DNA of 64,000 bases from Scleroderma bovista. Its lineage: Eukaryota > Basidiomycota > Agaricomycetes > Boletales > Sclerodermataceae. Positions 45,034-56,739 of this stretch are shown piece by piece. Position 1 is the stretch's first letter, and each line of letters opens with the position of its first letter. The notes under the pieces were generated by a model, which worked only from the letters and a program-made list of their open reading frames with translations, did no database searches and was not told the DNA's origin. The stretch covers positions 28,260-92,259 of the forward strand of contig JAYMGJ010000227.1 of assembly GCA_037178675.1 (NCBI GenBank), given 5' to 3'. The position numbers and the translations under genes were made by a program.

Positions 45034-45395
45034 TGTCATGACCGTGACACCCGATTACCCTGTACCCTATTGTCCGATTGCGTCCACGTGTTCGCCGTCT
45101 GTTTCTATTGTATGTACTCCCTTTTCCGTTTCTCTCTATCTGTCCTGTATCGCCACCGATTGGTGAGCATGTTGTCCGTTCTGTCTCTCTGTACGATTAC
45201 CTAATATGTTTCCTTTCTTGTTTCCGGTTACTATATGTTCCCGTCCCATTGCATTACTAATACGATACCTATAGGTAATCTGGTTATCGCACTTACCATA
45301 CTTACTCAGCGCGCAGCACGTCTGCGCTCATTGTTCGTCAGTAATCCTGACTTCCCATACATTGCCTCATCCGTTCCATTCAGTATAAATACTTG
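45034..45395 (+). repeat. Truncated LTR of the gypsy B family
   Basis: Begins TGTCATGACCGTGACACCC and follows the reverse complement of 4651-5273, through the TATA-like GTATAAATACT near 45383. The match is then lost. The rest of the LTR and any internal region are missing. Confidence 0.8.
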
Positions 45396-47061
45396 CAATA
45401 TGAGCAATACAACTGAGGGCACGAGAAATATAGCTGGGCAAGCTTAGACACACAAGAAGTAGGGCGAGGAGATTCAGGCTTCAAGTTGCAGGCTACTCTG
45501 AATATATACTACTCATAGGTTCGGGATGATTGTATCTGTGGCTGCAGCATGTGCCCACAATGGCATCCACCATCTGCCATCCGCCTTTGGCATCAACTTG
45601 CCATTGGAGTCAGTCTCAACACCTGGCTGCCAGTCTACATTGCTGTTGTCTGTGGTGGTGGTGGCACTGGCTGCATGCTCCACATCGTCATTGCCTGCAA
45701 TTGTGCTGGCTGGCTGGCCTTGTCATTGTCCCCAGGTCCCTTGCTAGGCTCGAAGTGTGACATGACACAAAAAATTCAATATAAAGTGTCTATTTTTCAG
45801 TATTTGATCAGATTAGATTCGGGGGTGACCGGTGCAGCACAGCTTTGAGCGGTGGAATGGCAGCACAGAGCAAAAATGGGTGCTTATGTCATCTTTTTAT
45901 TAGCCGAGTTAGACCCATCAAAGGATCCCTCCAGCAAATCATGCATTTACTTGACAGCGCTTGAACTACTTAACAGAAACTGTCAAGCACATAAGTAACA
46001 TAAGCATGTGAAGCAAACAAAGGGCCAAGCATGCCAAGTACCATCAGCTTACCAAGTAACTTCAGGAGTCGAGCAAAATGCAAAGCAAGTTATAAGTAGA
46101 TAAAGTGAGCTAAGTACATCAGCAAAACCCTAAGCCCCTGTGCTGAGCTGTATGGCCAGCTACAGTTGGCTACAGTTGCTACAGTGGTACAGATGGGTCC
46201 CCATTTGTACAAGTCTGTACAGTTACAGTACAGTGCTGTGCAGACTATTTACCCGATGTCACACACTGTACGAACCATACCTAATATAGATAAATCTGTT
46301 CTCTGTGTCCACTGTATTGCACTGTCGCACTGTCACTGATCTGTACTAACTCTTCTGGGGTCATTCTGTAGCCAAACTGTAGTAGTTCTGTATTGCAAAT
46401 TGTAGCTACATTGTAATATACTCATGCTAATCAATGCCATCCCCACTCGTTGCCATCATCATCTTTGTCGCACCTCCATAGCTAGTGGTCATTGTTGTTG
46501 TTGTCTGTCCCTGTGGCGGTGGCACTTGCTGCTCAGGAATGGCATTGTCGTTGTCATTGCCATCCATCCATGTGGTTGCCCGGATTGTCATCGTTGTCGC
46601 CATCTGTCCCTGTAGCTCCCCAGATCGCCATTGTCATGTTGTGGGGAGGGTCATGGCACTGGGGTTGTTGTTGTCACTGGTCATGGTCATGGTCGCATCG
46701 CAACATGCGAGTGTGCTGGTGCTGAAGTTGTCGCCAGTTGTCGCCATGGTCAGTCACATCACAGTGTGCATGCATGCATGGTGAGACTGGGGCCATTGTC
46801 ATCATGTCAGTGCTGGTGCTGGTCCTGTCGCAGCATGTGTGCATGTGTGCTGATGCTGGGGTGTCGTTGTTGTCATCACGCTGGTAATGGTGGTCACATC
46901 ACAGCTTGTGTGAGTGTGTGCTGGCATTCATCTGTTTGGGTGTGTGGTTGTAGGTGTGTAGAAAGCATGTATGTAGTAGTAATAATTAGTTAATGAAAAG
47001 TGAAAAAAAATACATATGGGTCACGCTTGAGTGTCATGCTGTGCAGGTGACACAGGTGCGG
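45396..47061. repeat. Low-complexity region without genes
   Basis: Dominated by short reiterations: TACAGT/TGTACA words at 46150-46400 and GTCATTGTTGTTG / CATTGTCGTTGTC words at 46420-46900. Open frames inside encode Val/Cys/His repeats that follow from the simple sequence. No gene is supported. Confidence 0.6.
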
Positions 47062-47641
47062 TGTCACGCACCAAACAGGTTTGGTACAGTGAACATGGAA
47101 AATAACACCTATATTGAATGATCCTTATGTGAAGGATAAGCATGATGGACCCTCATTGTAGCCATCTATCGCACAAGAAGACTATCCTGATGCAAGAGAT
47201 GAATGCCGATGCTGACAGTCATCCCTCGCACAAGAACCACCAAGAAGCAGAAGAAACTGAAGGAATAACATCAATTATGGTATGAGAAAGGAATGCACAC
47301 ATCTGCAGTCCAACTCCCATACCAGAATGATCAAAGAAGCCGAAGAATTGATGGAGAAACGAAGGAGAAAGAGATGAAATGATTTTTAGCGCCCAAATGT
47401 CATTTTTAGGCGCCCAGTGCCAGCATTCCGATATTTTGAATAGCTCCATCATTTCTGAAGCTATCAGGCATGTGACTATACTGTCAGAGAGCCTAGAACG
47501 TGGTCTATCTGCCTGTCAAGTTCCGATGCAAATCTGTTCATTTCCCACAGAGATAATCCCCCCACACTCCGGACATTTGCTTCATCGCTCACTATGGAGT
47601 CCATATTTTCTCTGGATCATTTCTCCACTATTGCTGCAGAT
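47062..47641 (+). repeat. LTR-like dispersed repeat, copy B
   Basis: Begins TGTCACGCACCAAACAGG and aligns to 1692-2290 through TCATCCCTCGCACAAGAACC and TTTTTAGCGCCCAAATGTCA, up to TTCTCCACTATTGC. It carries an extra stretch near 47475-47540. At 47642 the match stops and a piece of another LTR begins. Confidence 0.6.
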
Positions 47642-47845
47642 TGTTATGACCATGTCCAAGTCTGGATCTCATCCCACTACTCCGGTCACATCACAGCCCT
47701 ACAGCTCAACTCTGGTTGCTCGTCACTTACTCCGGTCACGGTTGCGCAGATATGCTTCCGCTAACTACAACCCTTGGTCTAGTCTGCATCCAGTCCTTAC
47801 CACACTTCCCCGTCTACCCTGCCTGTTCGTGAGTCTGGACATGTT
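47642..47845 (+). repeat. Fragment of the solo-LTR family of 9748
   Basis: TGTTATGACCATGTCCAAG follows 9748-9960 closely for about 200 bp, with CACTACAGCTCAACTCC-like text and CTTCCGCTAA, then stops at coding sequence. Confidence 0.7.
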
Positions 47846-47904
47846 TACAATTCATCTCAGCCTTTCTGGTATGGAACGGATAATGTGATGGACTTCTGGG
47901 AGGA

Positions 47905-48537
47905 TGTGATGGATCTTGAGGCGGATGAGATCATCTGCAAACTGGAACAGTGGGCATGCATGCACGGAAAGAGTAAGTTGAATGTATTTTGTGATGGCCA
48001 CTAATAATTGATTATACCACTTCTGCAGACATCAAGGAGCGCAACTCAGTGGAAGGCATGCAACGGATGTGTGTCCGTATTCTTAATTCTGGTCTTTGTG
48101 CGTATTGCTTGACAACATCTAATGGTATCTGACGCAGGCGTACAGGTGTTGTTGCTAAGAAGAAAATTCAAATCAACTTTGCAAACTTTGAGGTGGCTAT
48201 CAAGGAGAAATATAGTATTGATCTACTTGGTTGGCTGGAAGGTGTCCCTTTCCAGTCTCCCAGTGCCATTACAAGTGTTGAACACCTCCGGACCCTTCGC
48301 GACACATTGAAAGAAGGTACATGCCGTTGGGCATACATGACTAGGCAGCAACACGTTCAGTATCAAGACCAACTTACGCAGCAGCGAAATGCTGGGGAAG
48401 TAGTTGGAAAGGCTCACAAGAGGTGCTCTGACATGGGCAGGAAACAACGACGTACAGATCCAGCCAAGGGGAAAGCTTCGAAGAGTGCTGCATTCATTGA
48501 CTTGTCTGACAAGCAAAGTGACGAAGATGACATGTGA
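47905..48537 (+). pseudogene. 5'-truncated agaricomycete accessory protein fragment
   Basis: Exons FWEDVMDLEADEIICKLEQW, IKERNSVEGMQRMCVRILN and a last exon are joined by ~50-bp introns. The last exon has KKKIQINFANFEVAIKEKYS, LLGWLEGVPFQSPSAITSVE and MTRQQHVQYQDQLTQQ, ending SDKQSDEDDM. I recall the L-x-G-W-x-x-x-x-x-F-x-x-P-S block and the basic, acidic-ended tail from abundant uncharacterised agaricomycete proteins near transposons. The 5' end is cut by the LTR fragment before it. Function unknown. Confidence 0.55.
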
Positions 48538-49030
48538 TCCTTTGTAAGTTTTATTCGTCTTACTTTGACCACACATTGCTTACCACAGCATCAGCAAACT
48601 ATCCTTTTCAGGCTACAGAGTTCCCAGGATCCTCAATCCTGTGTGGGCTTGTACAGACTACACAGATGGGGCTCATATTGTACAGAACTGGACACAGTAC
48701 TATAAAGACAGTGCTCCAATTCCAGCAGATATCACAACAGTATATAGAGAAAACAGAACACACAGATATGATGAAACATTTCAACATAACATTGTGACAT
48801 CATGGTGTACTAGTACCTACTATTGTTCCCTACATCAGTACTTGTGCTCCTAATACATTGTCACCAGCTGTACCATGAGCGCGATTTCCATCATACATAA
48901 CAATTGTTGTGGCCTGTACAACAACATTAGCAACTGGAGAATTTAAAAAGCTTGAAGTAATGATGACAAACCCAAATTAATTGCTCACAGAAAATTCCAA
49001 ACTCACATATCCACCCTTTCTAACAATCAA
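48538..49030. other. Spacer, no gene recognised
   Basis: Short forward frames such as VWACTDYTDGAHIVQNWTQY are open for about 70 codons but are not recognised. Confidence 0.4.
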
Positions 49031-49470
49031 TCAAATGCACCCAACATGAAGTTCTGCCGCCAAGACATTTCGATGGGCTTGTGCCACTTGCAATCGGCTA
49101 TACTGGAGTCGTAATATATCCCTCTGCATGACTTGATCTGCAAGGTCCCTTTCAGTGACCTGTATCCTACAGTCTGCACGAGCGGTCGCTAAGAGGAGGC
49201 CAGCTTCAGTAATATCATGTGGCACCAGGATCATATCAATTCCACTTTGCATACTAGCTGGCTATTGGCAGAGGATAAGAAACATTAGATGTAAAAGAGA
49301 AGAGGGGAAATCATACCTCTTCATGCTCGTAGCCTATTTCTGGCAGACCGAGTGTTGAAGTATCGTCGAAGTTCACTGAATTAGTTGGCTCTTGTTTCAG
49401 ATTTGGAATTCCTCTGAGTGCAATAGATGAGGAATCTATCATTTCTAGTAACAGTGAAGTGAAGACATGT
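49031..49470 (-). CDS. Fragment of a helical accessory protein
   Basis: Two minus-strand exons join across an intron (GTATGA..CAATAG): ..NFDDTSTLGLPEIGYEHEE and ASMQSGIDMILVPHDITEAG. A heptad-like helical end follows (ADQVMQRDILRLQYSRLQVA), with the stop at 49031. The upstream start is not found, so it is partial. No known domain. Confidence 0.4.
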
Positions 49471-49636
49471 GTTTGAGTTTGAAGGAAAACATACTACTGA
49501 GGTTTGGGTTTCACAGCATTGATCGAGTTAGACGAGTCCCTCACTCCTTTGGCAGATCCCGCAATTACCTTCGCATTTCTCTTCACTGACTCTTCGGCAG
49601 ATCCCATAATCACTTCGCATTTCTGTTCATTGACTC

Positions 49637-52600
49637 ATGCCCAAGGCAAAGAAGAGAATCTCTCGTGCACAGAAGACGTCTTTCTGTCCCGACTGTGGAA
49701 AGCGCTTCACCAACTCGACGAATGTCCTTCGACACATGAATCAGCCTTCTAACACTTGCGGTTCTGTCATGAATGGGGTCTCTTATCGGCCCCATGCCTC
49801 ACAATCAGTCCAAGAACTTCATCAATCGCATGCCCGGGTACCTGTCCTGTTCAATGAACCTCTCGATGGGTGGGAGGAGATGTGGGAGCATGATTAGGAA
49901 GATTCTGCTATGTCAGAAGATGCGAACACTGATTCTGCCATCCCAGACACAGCTTCGGACATCCAAAATGTCGAGTACTATCCAGGCATGTCGACTACTT
50001 ATGGGCAAGGCACGACATTTATGGTGCAATTTTTTACCGACAAGTATGCAGACCTGCGACACGATAATCCATTCTATCCGTTCACATCCCAAGAAGATTG
50101 GCAGCTTGGCTCGTGGCTTCTACAGTCGGGGTTGAGCATGGCGGCAATCAACAGTTTCTTATCCTTGGACCTGGTGAGTACATTAAACCGTCTCCTTTCG
50201 CCACTTTCTTGTTAAGATAGGATCTTGATCCGCTAGATTAAACGAATCCCGCTCTCATTTCAGACTGCCAGAGAACTTTGTCACCACGTGGAAATGCTGC
50301 CGTCCGGTCCTATTTGGAAATCTCAAACAATTGATTCACTAGCCCCCACGAAATGACCCATCACCCTCTTTTACTGGGATGCCGTTGACTGTATACAGTC
50401 CCTTCTCAGCCATCCGTTCTTCGAGCGTCATATCTCATTTATCCTGCGCAAGGTTTGGTCAACAGCCGCTCGAGTCGTGCGTGTCTACAATGAGTGGCTT
50501 ACTGGAGATCACACATGGGAACTCCAGGTCAATATATGATGTTAAGTATATTGTGCACACGCTTACTTCGTCACAGAGCCAGCTGCCTGAGGGGGCCACC
50601 TTGTTGGGTGTCATTCTGTCATCCGACAAGACAAACATTTCTGTCATGTCCGGCAACCGCATGGCCCACCCATTGCTACTCAGCCTCGCCAACATCGATG
50701 CAGATATCTGCAGCAAGGGCTCTCTTCACGGTTTCCTCCTCCTTGCACTCTTGCCAGTCGCCTCGTTCATCCACAAGAAGTCCCGTGTCTGGAGTCTCCT
50801 CTCCGACCACTTGATTCACCAATGTCTTGATCTCATCTTGAAGCCCTTGAAGGTCGCTGCTGCCATTGGGGTCATGATGAGTGATCCCATTGGCAACCTC
50901 CGCCGTTGTCACACTCCCCTTGTTGCATACATCGCCGATATGCCAGAACAAAGCTTGATAGCTTGCACAAGTCCCAAAGCGTCGCTGGTATCTACCGCCA
51001 TCTACAAAGAATTCGGAGATGGCATCCACCATCCTCCTCGCACGGCCACCGATACCCTAGGTGTCATAAAAACCATGTGCGCTAAATCACCTCCGATGGA
51101 CCTCCTTGAATTCCTTAAAGCTGCGAAGACCCACCAACTTAATGGTGTCTTTGAACCGTTCTGGAGAAACCACTTTGGCTCAGAACCATCCAGATTTCTC
51201 TTGCCTGAAATGCTACACCACTTTCACCGTTTTTTCTTCAATCATGACCTGCAATGGTGCATAGGAGCTGTGGGCAGCAAAGAACTCAACTACCGCTTCA
51301 CTCTAATACGGACACTTGTCGGGTATTGCTGTCAAGACCGGTTCTCCTCGACGATCTTACTAGGAGGTCCAGAGGTGCAGGGAACTAATGAGGAGGTAAG
51401 TCCAGACACTAGTAGGTGCTAGTTAGTGCGGAGAGTCAAGTCCGGGTCAAACGAACGAAGTCCGGGCACTAGAGGAGCACAGGGAGTAAGTCCGGGTTTT
51501 TGCAGAGTAAGTCCGGACCGCGGGAAAGTGGTCCGGAGTTGAGTGCAGCTTGTCCGGAGCAAAGGACATCCCAGAGGTGGGATAAGTCCTGAGAGGTCTA
51601 GCGTCAAGTCTGGGACAGAGGTGGCTTTTGCCCTTGTGCAAGTAGGAGACTTGCTAGGATCGGACATAGGACCAAGGGGACAAGATAGGACGGAGGCCGG
51701 AATTGGCCGGAGTTCAGGAGAACAAGATGGGATTAAGAGAGCATGGTGGATAGTACAGAGTGGGGAGTATCTTAGTCGAGATTTGATCTAAGGATCTACT
51801 AGGCCGGAGTATGGTAGTTTATATAGTAATGAGAACTAGGGTGAGTACATACGGTGACAAGTAAACACCTTAGTCGGGACAAGGGATGGAGCAGAAGCAG
51901 ACAGGAAAATAAACCAGGTACAAGAAAATAAAGCAGGGACAGGAAAATAAACCGGAGCGGAAGCAGAAACGGGGAACTAGGATTACAGGGACGACGGAGC
52001 AGATGCAGGGACAAGTAGGTAAAGGGAACTAGGTCGGAAGAGGACAAGTAAGGGTTGGAGGTGGACTTAACTAATGTTAAGTCTGGAGCGATGTCCAGGA
52101 CCGGAGGAAGTGGAACCGGAGGAAGTGGGACTGGAGGAAGTGCAAGAGCGGAGGGAGTGTATGACTGGAGGAAGGGCGGAGTAGCCAGAGGAAGGTCCGG
52201 AGTTGGACATGGAAATGTCCAAGGCCATTGGTGGACCTATCAGGGGAAGTGGAGCAGAACAGGAGCAGACCTGAGCTGGAGCTGGATGTACCAGCCGGAG
52301 TTGGGCTATGTTGCAGACAAGACCAAGGGAGTGGCCGGACTGAAACCGGAGTAGCGACAAGTGGTAGGTACAGGTTCAACATGGCGGAGTTAGACTGCAG
52401 ATGTGTCTAGAGAAAGACAGGGGTTAGTCCCAAGGTGGAGATGGACGTAGTGACCGGGGTTGGGCTGGAGTGCAGTTAGACCGGAGTTGTGACTGGGAAA
52501 AGTATGGATATGACAATCGCTCGTTTTCCGAAGGTGTATCAAAGCTGAAGCAGGTCACAGGCCGTGACCATTGCGCCATCCAACATTACATCATTGGCAT

Positions 52601-53934
52601 TGTCGCTGGCGCCGTCCCTCCTCGATTTCTTACCACGATTCGTAGCCTCATGGATTTTCGTTACCTGGCTCAAATGCCTTCATTCGATGAAGGTGTTCTG
52701 ATCAAAATTACTGCTGCAATGCAATCATTTCACGACAACAAGGAAGCTATCATCTCTGCAGGGGGGCGTAGCCATTTCGAGATACCCAAATTAGAACTCC
52801 TACAACACGTCGTCCCTTCCATTCGGGCGTCGGGTGCACTATTACAGTGGTCAGCAGATGTAACAGAGCATGCGCATGTTACTGAAATCAAGAAACCAGC
52901 ACGCGCCGGGAATAACCAGAACTATTATTCACAAATTGCTTGCCATTTAGATCGCACAGAGAAATGCATTCGTTTTGACCTTGCAATGTGCATTCTATCA
53001 TTGCATACGGATGTTGGTGATGTTGGTGAAGAGGGCGAGGACCACGAGCATGAACCCGAACCCAAAGAAGAAATGGACAATCTCCACCCCTCCCCGACTC
53101 ATAAAGTCATCAACTATTTCGATATTGCATCCAGCCTCAGTAACGGTGATGTTCCCGACTCTCCCAGACCCTTTAGGTCATTTTCTTCTTCAACCACTGC
53201 AATTAATTTGGCGATAAAGCTGTCTTTCAGGATGTCCATTGACAAAGCATCCAAGCTCTTTCAAATTCCCGACCTGCAGCCCACAATTCGTGAATATTTT
53301 TACCGTTCTGCAAAAGGTGAAGCACATGAGATCTCAGGACGTAGGCAATCCACAACTTGCTGTGAGGTTCCAGCTACAGGGCTCCAAATCTGGTCAAAAA
53401 TTTGGGTGCAACAGCAAACCTTCCATGATCCAGGCACAGTAGAGCCTCCTCAGACGCTCGTCATCTCTCCTCCCTCACAGCACAACACCAGTGGAACCTA
53501 CAACTTTGCTATTGTTAGCCCAACAGCTAACAGTGACTGGCCCTTGAATGGCCTGACTGGTATGTTCAGAGTTCGCTGTCTGATTCAATTTACTCATGTC
53601 AATGATACAAGGTCATTTGGTCGTCCAACTACGTCTGGTGTTTTGTATTCTTTCCACCGATATATTCCTGGCATATGTTCAACGTTTCAACGTCACCCCT
53701 CCCAACGCTGCTTCTGGCCTCCATGGACTTAAGTGTGCAGTTAGAGCGAATGGCATGCCCATTGGCGATGTGATTCCCTTGGCTCATATTTGTTTGCCCG
53801 CTCACACCATTCCACACTTTGGCAGAGCAGCCAATCCTCGTCTCACTTCCCACACCAGTTATGAGCTGTCATCGGAGTTTTGGCTGAACAGATACTGGAA
53901 CAAACAGTTTTATTACAGCCTTTGTCCATCTTAA
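49637..53934 (+). pseudogene. Plavaka-type transposase, split by a solo LTR
   Basis: The N-terminus MPKAKKRISRAQKTSFCPDC contains a C2H2 finger (C-x2-C ... H-x-N-x5-C). Characteristic blocks follow: FYPFTSQEDWQLGSWLL, FYWDAVDCIQSLLSHPFF, LPEGATLLGVILSSDKTNIS, LLPVASF and FNHDLQWCIGAVGSKELNYR. After the LTR come GVSKLKQVTGRDHCAIQHYI, GAVPPRFLTTIRSLMDFRYL and LLQWSADVTEHAHVTEIKKP, then NQNYYSQIACHLDRTEKC and the tail CAVRANGMPIGDVIPLAHI. This is the Plavaka family, domesticated or mobile DNA transposases of basidiomycetes. Lesions: TAG at about 49895 (after WEHD), TGA at about 50356 where CGA fits, and the 1186-bp LTR at 51330-52515. Introns are about 50-60 bp. Not functional as it stands. Confidence 0.88.
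51330..52515 (-). mobile_element. Solo LTR (1186 bp) inside the Plavaka transposase
   Basis: It starts TGTCAAGACCGGTTCTCC and ends GGATATGACA. The flanks are ATTGC (51325-51329) and ATCGC (52516-52520), a 5-bp duplication with one C/T difference at a CpG. Joining the flanks restores ..LVGY-RSFSEGVSKLKQ, the expected transposase text. Orientation is inferred from the terminal TGTCAAGACCGGTTCT shared with the minus-strand LTR at 4651. It is rich in GTCCGG and ACCGGA words. Confidence 0.85.
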
Positions 53935-54037
53935 GTATTGTAGCAAGCGTATTACTTTACGAACTTCGTGCGCAATTGATGTGGCGGGTGATTTGAACCA
54001 CGACATGTCGCTACACGTTTCCCCTCCTCTGGGACCC

Positions 54038-54095
54038 AAGTAGGAGACTTGCTAGGATCGGACATAGGACCAAGGGGACGAGATAGGATCGGAGT
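54038..54095. repeat. 58-bp LTR fragment
   Basis: AAGTAGGAGACTTGCTAGGA and the text after it repeat 51639-51696 almost exactly. It sits directly before the kinase-like frame. Confidence 0.7.
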
Positions 54096-56421
54096 TGGCA
54101 GCACTCTTTTCCTGCAATCGACGCCTTTTCATTTCAAATCCTCCTCCATCCCTTCCAATGCTAAAGTCTTCAAAGCAACGGAGATCGGTGCAGACCTTGT
54201 CGTCAAACTAGAAAATGCCACCATTTATGAATCAGACTTGGTCGAACGGCCGGCTTACATTCCAGCCTTGTTGGATTCTTCCACAGCTTTACAAAAAGTA
54301 TCTCATCGGTTAAGTGGCTTGAAGGATCTTGCTGGAACACTTCTCTACAAGAATGGGGCTTGGTCGCCCTACAAGATCCCTTTCTTTCTTCGGTGCCAAG
54401 CTGATTTAGGTGCTGGCTCTAGCAGTCGTGCTGCGAAGCCTAAACCCACCAAGAAAAGCACCAGCGATCCCCTCAGCAATACGGCGACTCAGAAGGCGCG
54501 CTCATCAGGGTCTCGTGCCATGAAAGACGCACATCTTGCCCCAAAGGCTCCTCGCACATTGTCTCACAGCTTGAGATGGCAAGTCATCCAGAGGAGGGTT
54601 AGTTCGGGATCAGAGACAGAACAGGTTGAAGGGACCTTCATACCCGCTGCTGGTGAAGAAGAGAAAGGCACTGCTGTATGGCTTAACAGTGTTGCTAATT
54701 CCTTTCAACCCATTGCCACTGGGCCCATTCAGGCCCCCATGGACAGCGATCGACCTCACACTTGTGGATATGTCAAGCGTGCATCGTTAGTGCTTGCAGA
54801 CGTTACACTGAGGCGCCTCTGGTCTGCACAATTTGCTACTAAACCCATTGTGGGAGCGATAAAAATCAAACCAGATCTCGTTCTCTGTGCTAGTGATCCA
54901 CTCAGCAAAACAACTCAGATGTGGGTGCATGTCATATCTGTCATGGAGGTCACATCCAAACCAAATGACCAGGATATGCTCATCAACTTGGCGCAAAAGG
55001 TGTATGCGGTCTTCGTGAATCAGCCTGGGTGCCGTTTCCTGATACTTGTCTCAATTGCTGCCCAGATATTTCGCATTCATCTTTACGATCAGTCTGGTGT
55101 CATTCACTCATGCGGTTATAACATCCACACCGATGCGGACCTATTTACCTCTGTCCTTCGTTTCCTGACTTCTGCACCACCCGAAGACCTCCGGTACAAC
55201 CCAACATTCACCTACTCTGGCATCGTTCCCCAATCACCGTCATCACCCCCTGTAACCATCTGTGTTGGTACCAAAAAATATTTCATCATCCACATCATTT
55301 TTTTTAGCCAGTTGATTCATGGACGTGCAACACTGTGTCTGCACGTCAGAGATGAGCATGGCGAGGACTTTGTTGTCAAGGACTGTTGGACTCACCAGGG
55401 CAGGAAGGTGACCGAAGAACAAGTTTTACTGAAGTTGAAGGAACATGGTATTAATGGGCTCCCTATCCTCAAGGAAGCCTGGACAGTTCAGATAGGCAGG
55501 CGGGATGATACCACAGATCTTCGCCGACCTGCTTTTCTGGAGTCTAGTGATAACTCAATGTGTGAGCCCCGAGTCCACCGTCGATACCTTCTCCAGCCTT
55601 TTGGGTCACCTGTCATGGAATTTTCCTGCATTCAAGAGTTCATCAGTATTTTCATCAACATTATTCATGGTGAGTATATTCATAGTTTTTGTGATGCATT
55701 GATGATTTTTTCACCCCAGTTCACGAACTTCTTGTCACAGTCTGTTGCACCTTGCATCGCAATGTTAGTCTCAACAATATTCTCAAATACGCCTGCATTA
55801 TCCCTTGGCCTGCCACTACAGAAGACAAGAAAAAGCGTGAATGTATCATCTCAATGCGTAACTTCCATCGCGGACTACTTATCGACTTTGATTATGCTTT
55901 GCTGCTGGATTCAGAGCGCAATGAAGTGTCGCCTGGCAAACAAATGGTTTGTTTTTTTCGCTCACACTTCTGTCTATCAATTCTGACCATGACAACTTCA
56001 GGGGACTGTCCCCTTCATGGCAATTGACATGCTGATCCAGTACATGAATGGTTCCAGAAACACTCCCCCATCTCCCGCTCATGATTTGGAATCACTCATT
56101 TACATGTTTACCTGGATCTGTGTTGTCTACTCTCACCCGGGCCAAGTCCGTTCTGACATGTCTCTCCAAGAAACCTGTGTGAAGGGTTGGACTTCCACCA
56201 AGACATTGCAGGATGTGGAGACCCTTTGTAATGCCAGAACTGGGGAGCTCAGCACCAGATTTTTCCTGAATTACTTCACTCCCTACTTTGAACAGCTGAA
56301 AGGCACTGTGAGCGCCCTCTACAATCTCCTTTGTACTAGTCGTTCCTCCAAGCCTTCCTTGCTGCACAAGAACCCTCTTTTGATGTTACAACTGATGATG
56401 TTCCAGCAAAGCGCCCAGTAA
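54096..56421 (+). pseudogene. FunK1-type protein kinase, 5'-truncated, catalytic Asp replaced
   Basis: The long frame opens in the LTR fragment without an ATG, so the true start is lost. Residues typical of fungal FunK1 kinases follow: KPDLVLCASDPLSKTTQMWV, a GCRFLILVS block, HGRATLCLHVRDEHGEDFVV with the Lys in VVKDCW, and HRRYLLQPFGSPV. After a 50-bp intron the catalytic loop reads TLHRNVSLNNIL, where HRD is the rule. LLIDFDYALLLD keeps the metal-binding Asp, and a second intron leads to GTVPFMAIDMLIQYM and HDLESLIYMFTWICVVYS. The frame ends at 56421. The HRD to HRN change is GAT/GAC to AAT in a CGC-GAT context, a CpG transition, so it could be decay. It would abolish or strongly reduce phosphotransfer. 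Confidence 0.85.
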
Positions 56422-56739
56422 ATATGCATGTCACTGAGGGTAATAATAGTAGACCTTCTCATTGACACTGTATTGGTTAATGTTGAACCTTTATTCAGAT
56501 TGTTTGGTATATGTACTTAGATGTATGATATCTGCATGCGATGTTTGTGTTTGCAGTTGACTTCACCATGTTTGACTAAATTGGGCATTAGCCGTCTCAT
56601 CCAGTTCGCCTCCGACTGCAACATGCTGCCTTGTTCACGATTGACGGCTACTCCTTCAAAACGTGGAGTACGCCTATAAGAACTCGAAGAGACCCCATCA
56701 GGTGCGTCTTTCTTCCCCTCCCTCTCTCCGTTCACCGAG

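Noticed and set aside
46424..46993. Several overlapping ORFs rich in Val, Cys and His
   Set aside because: Translation of GTCATTGTTGTTG-type simple sequence in all frames.
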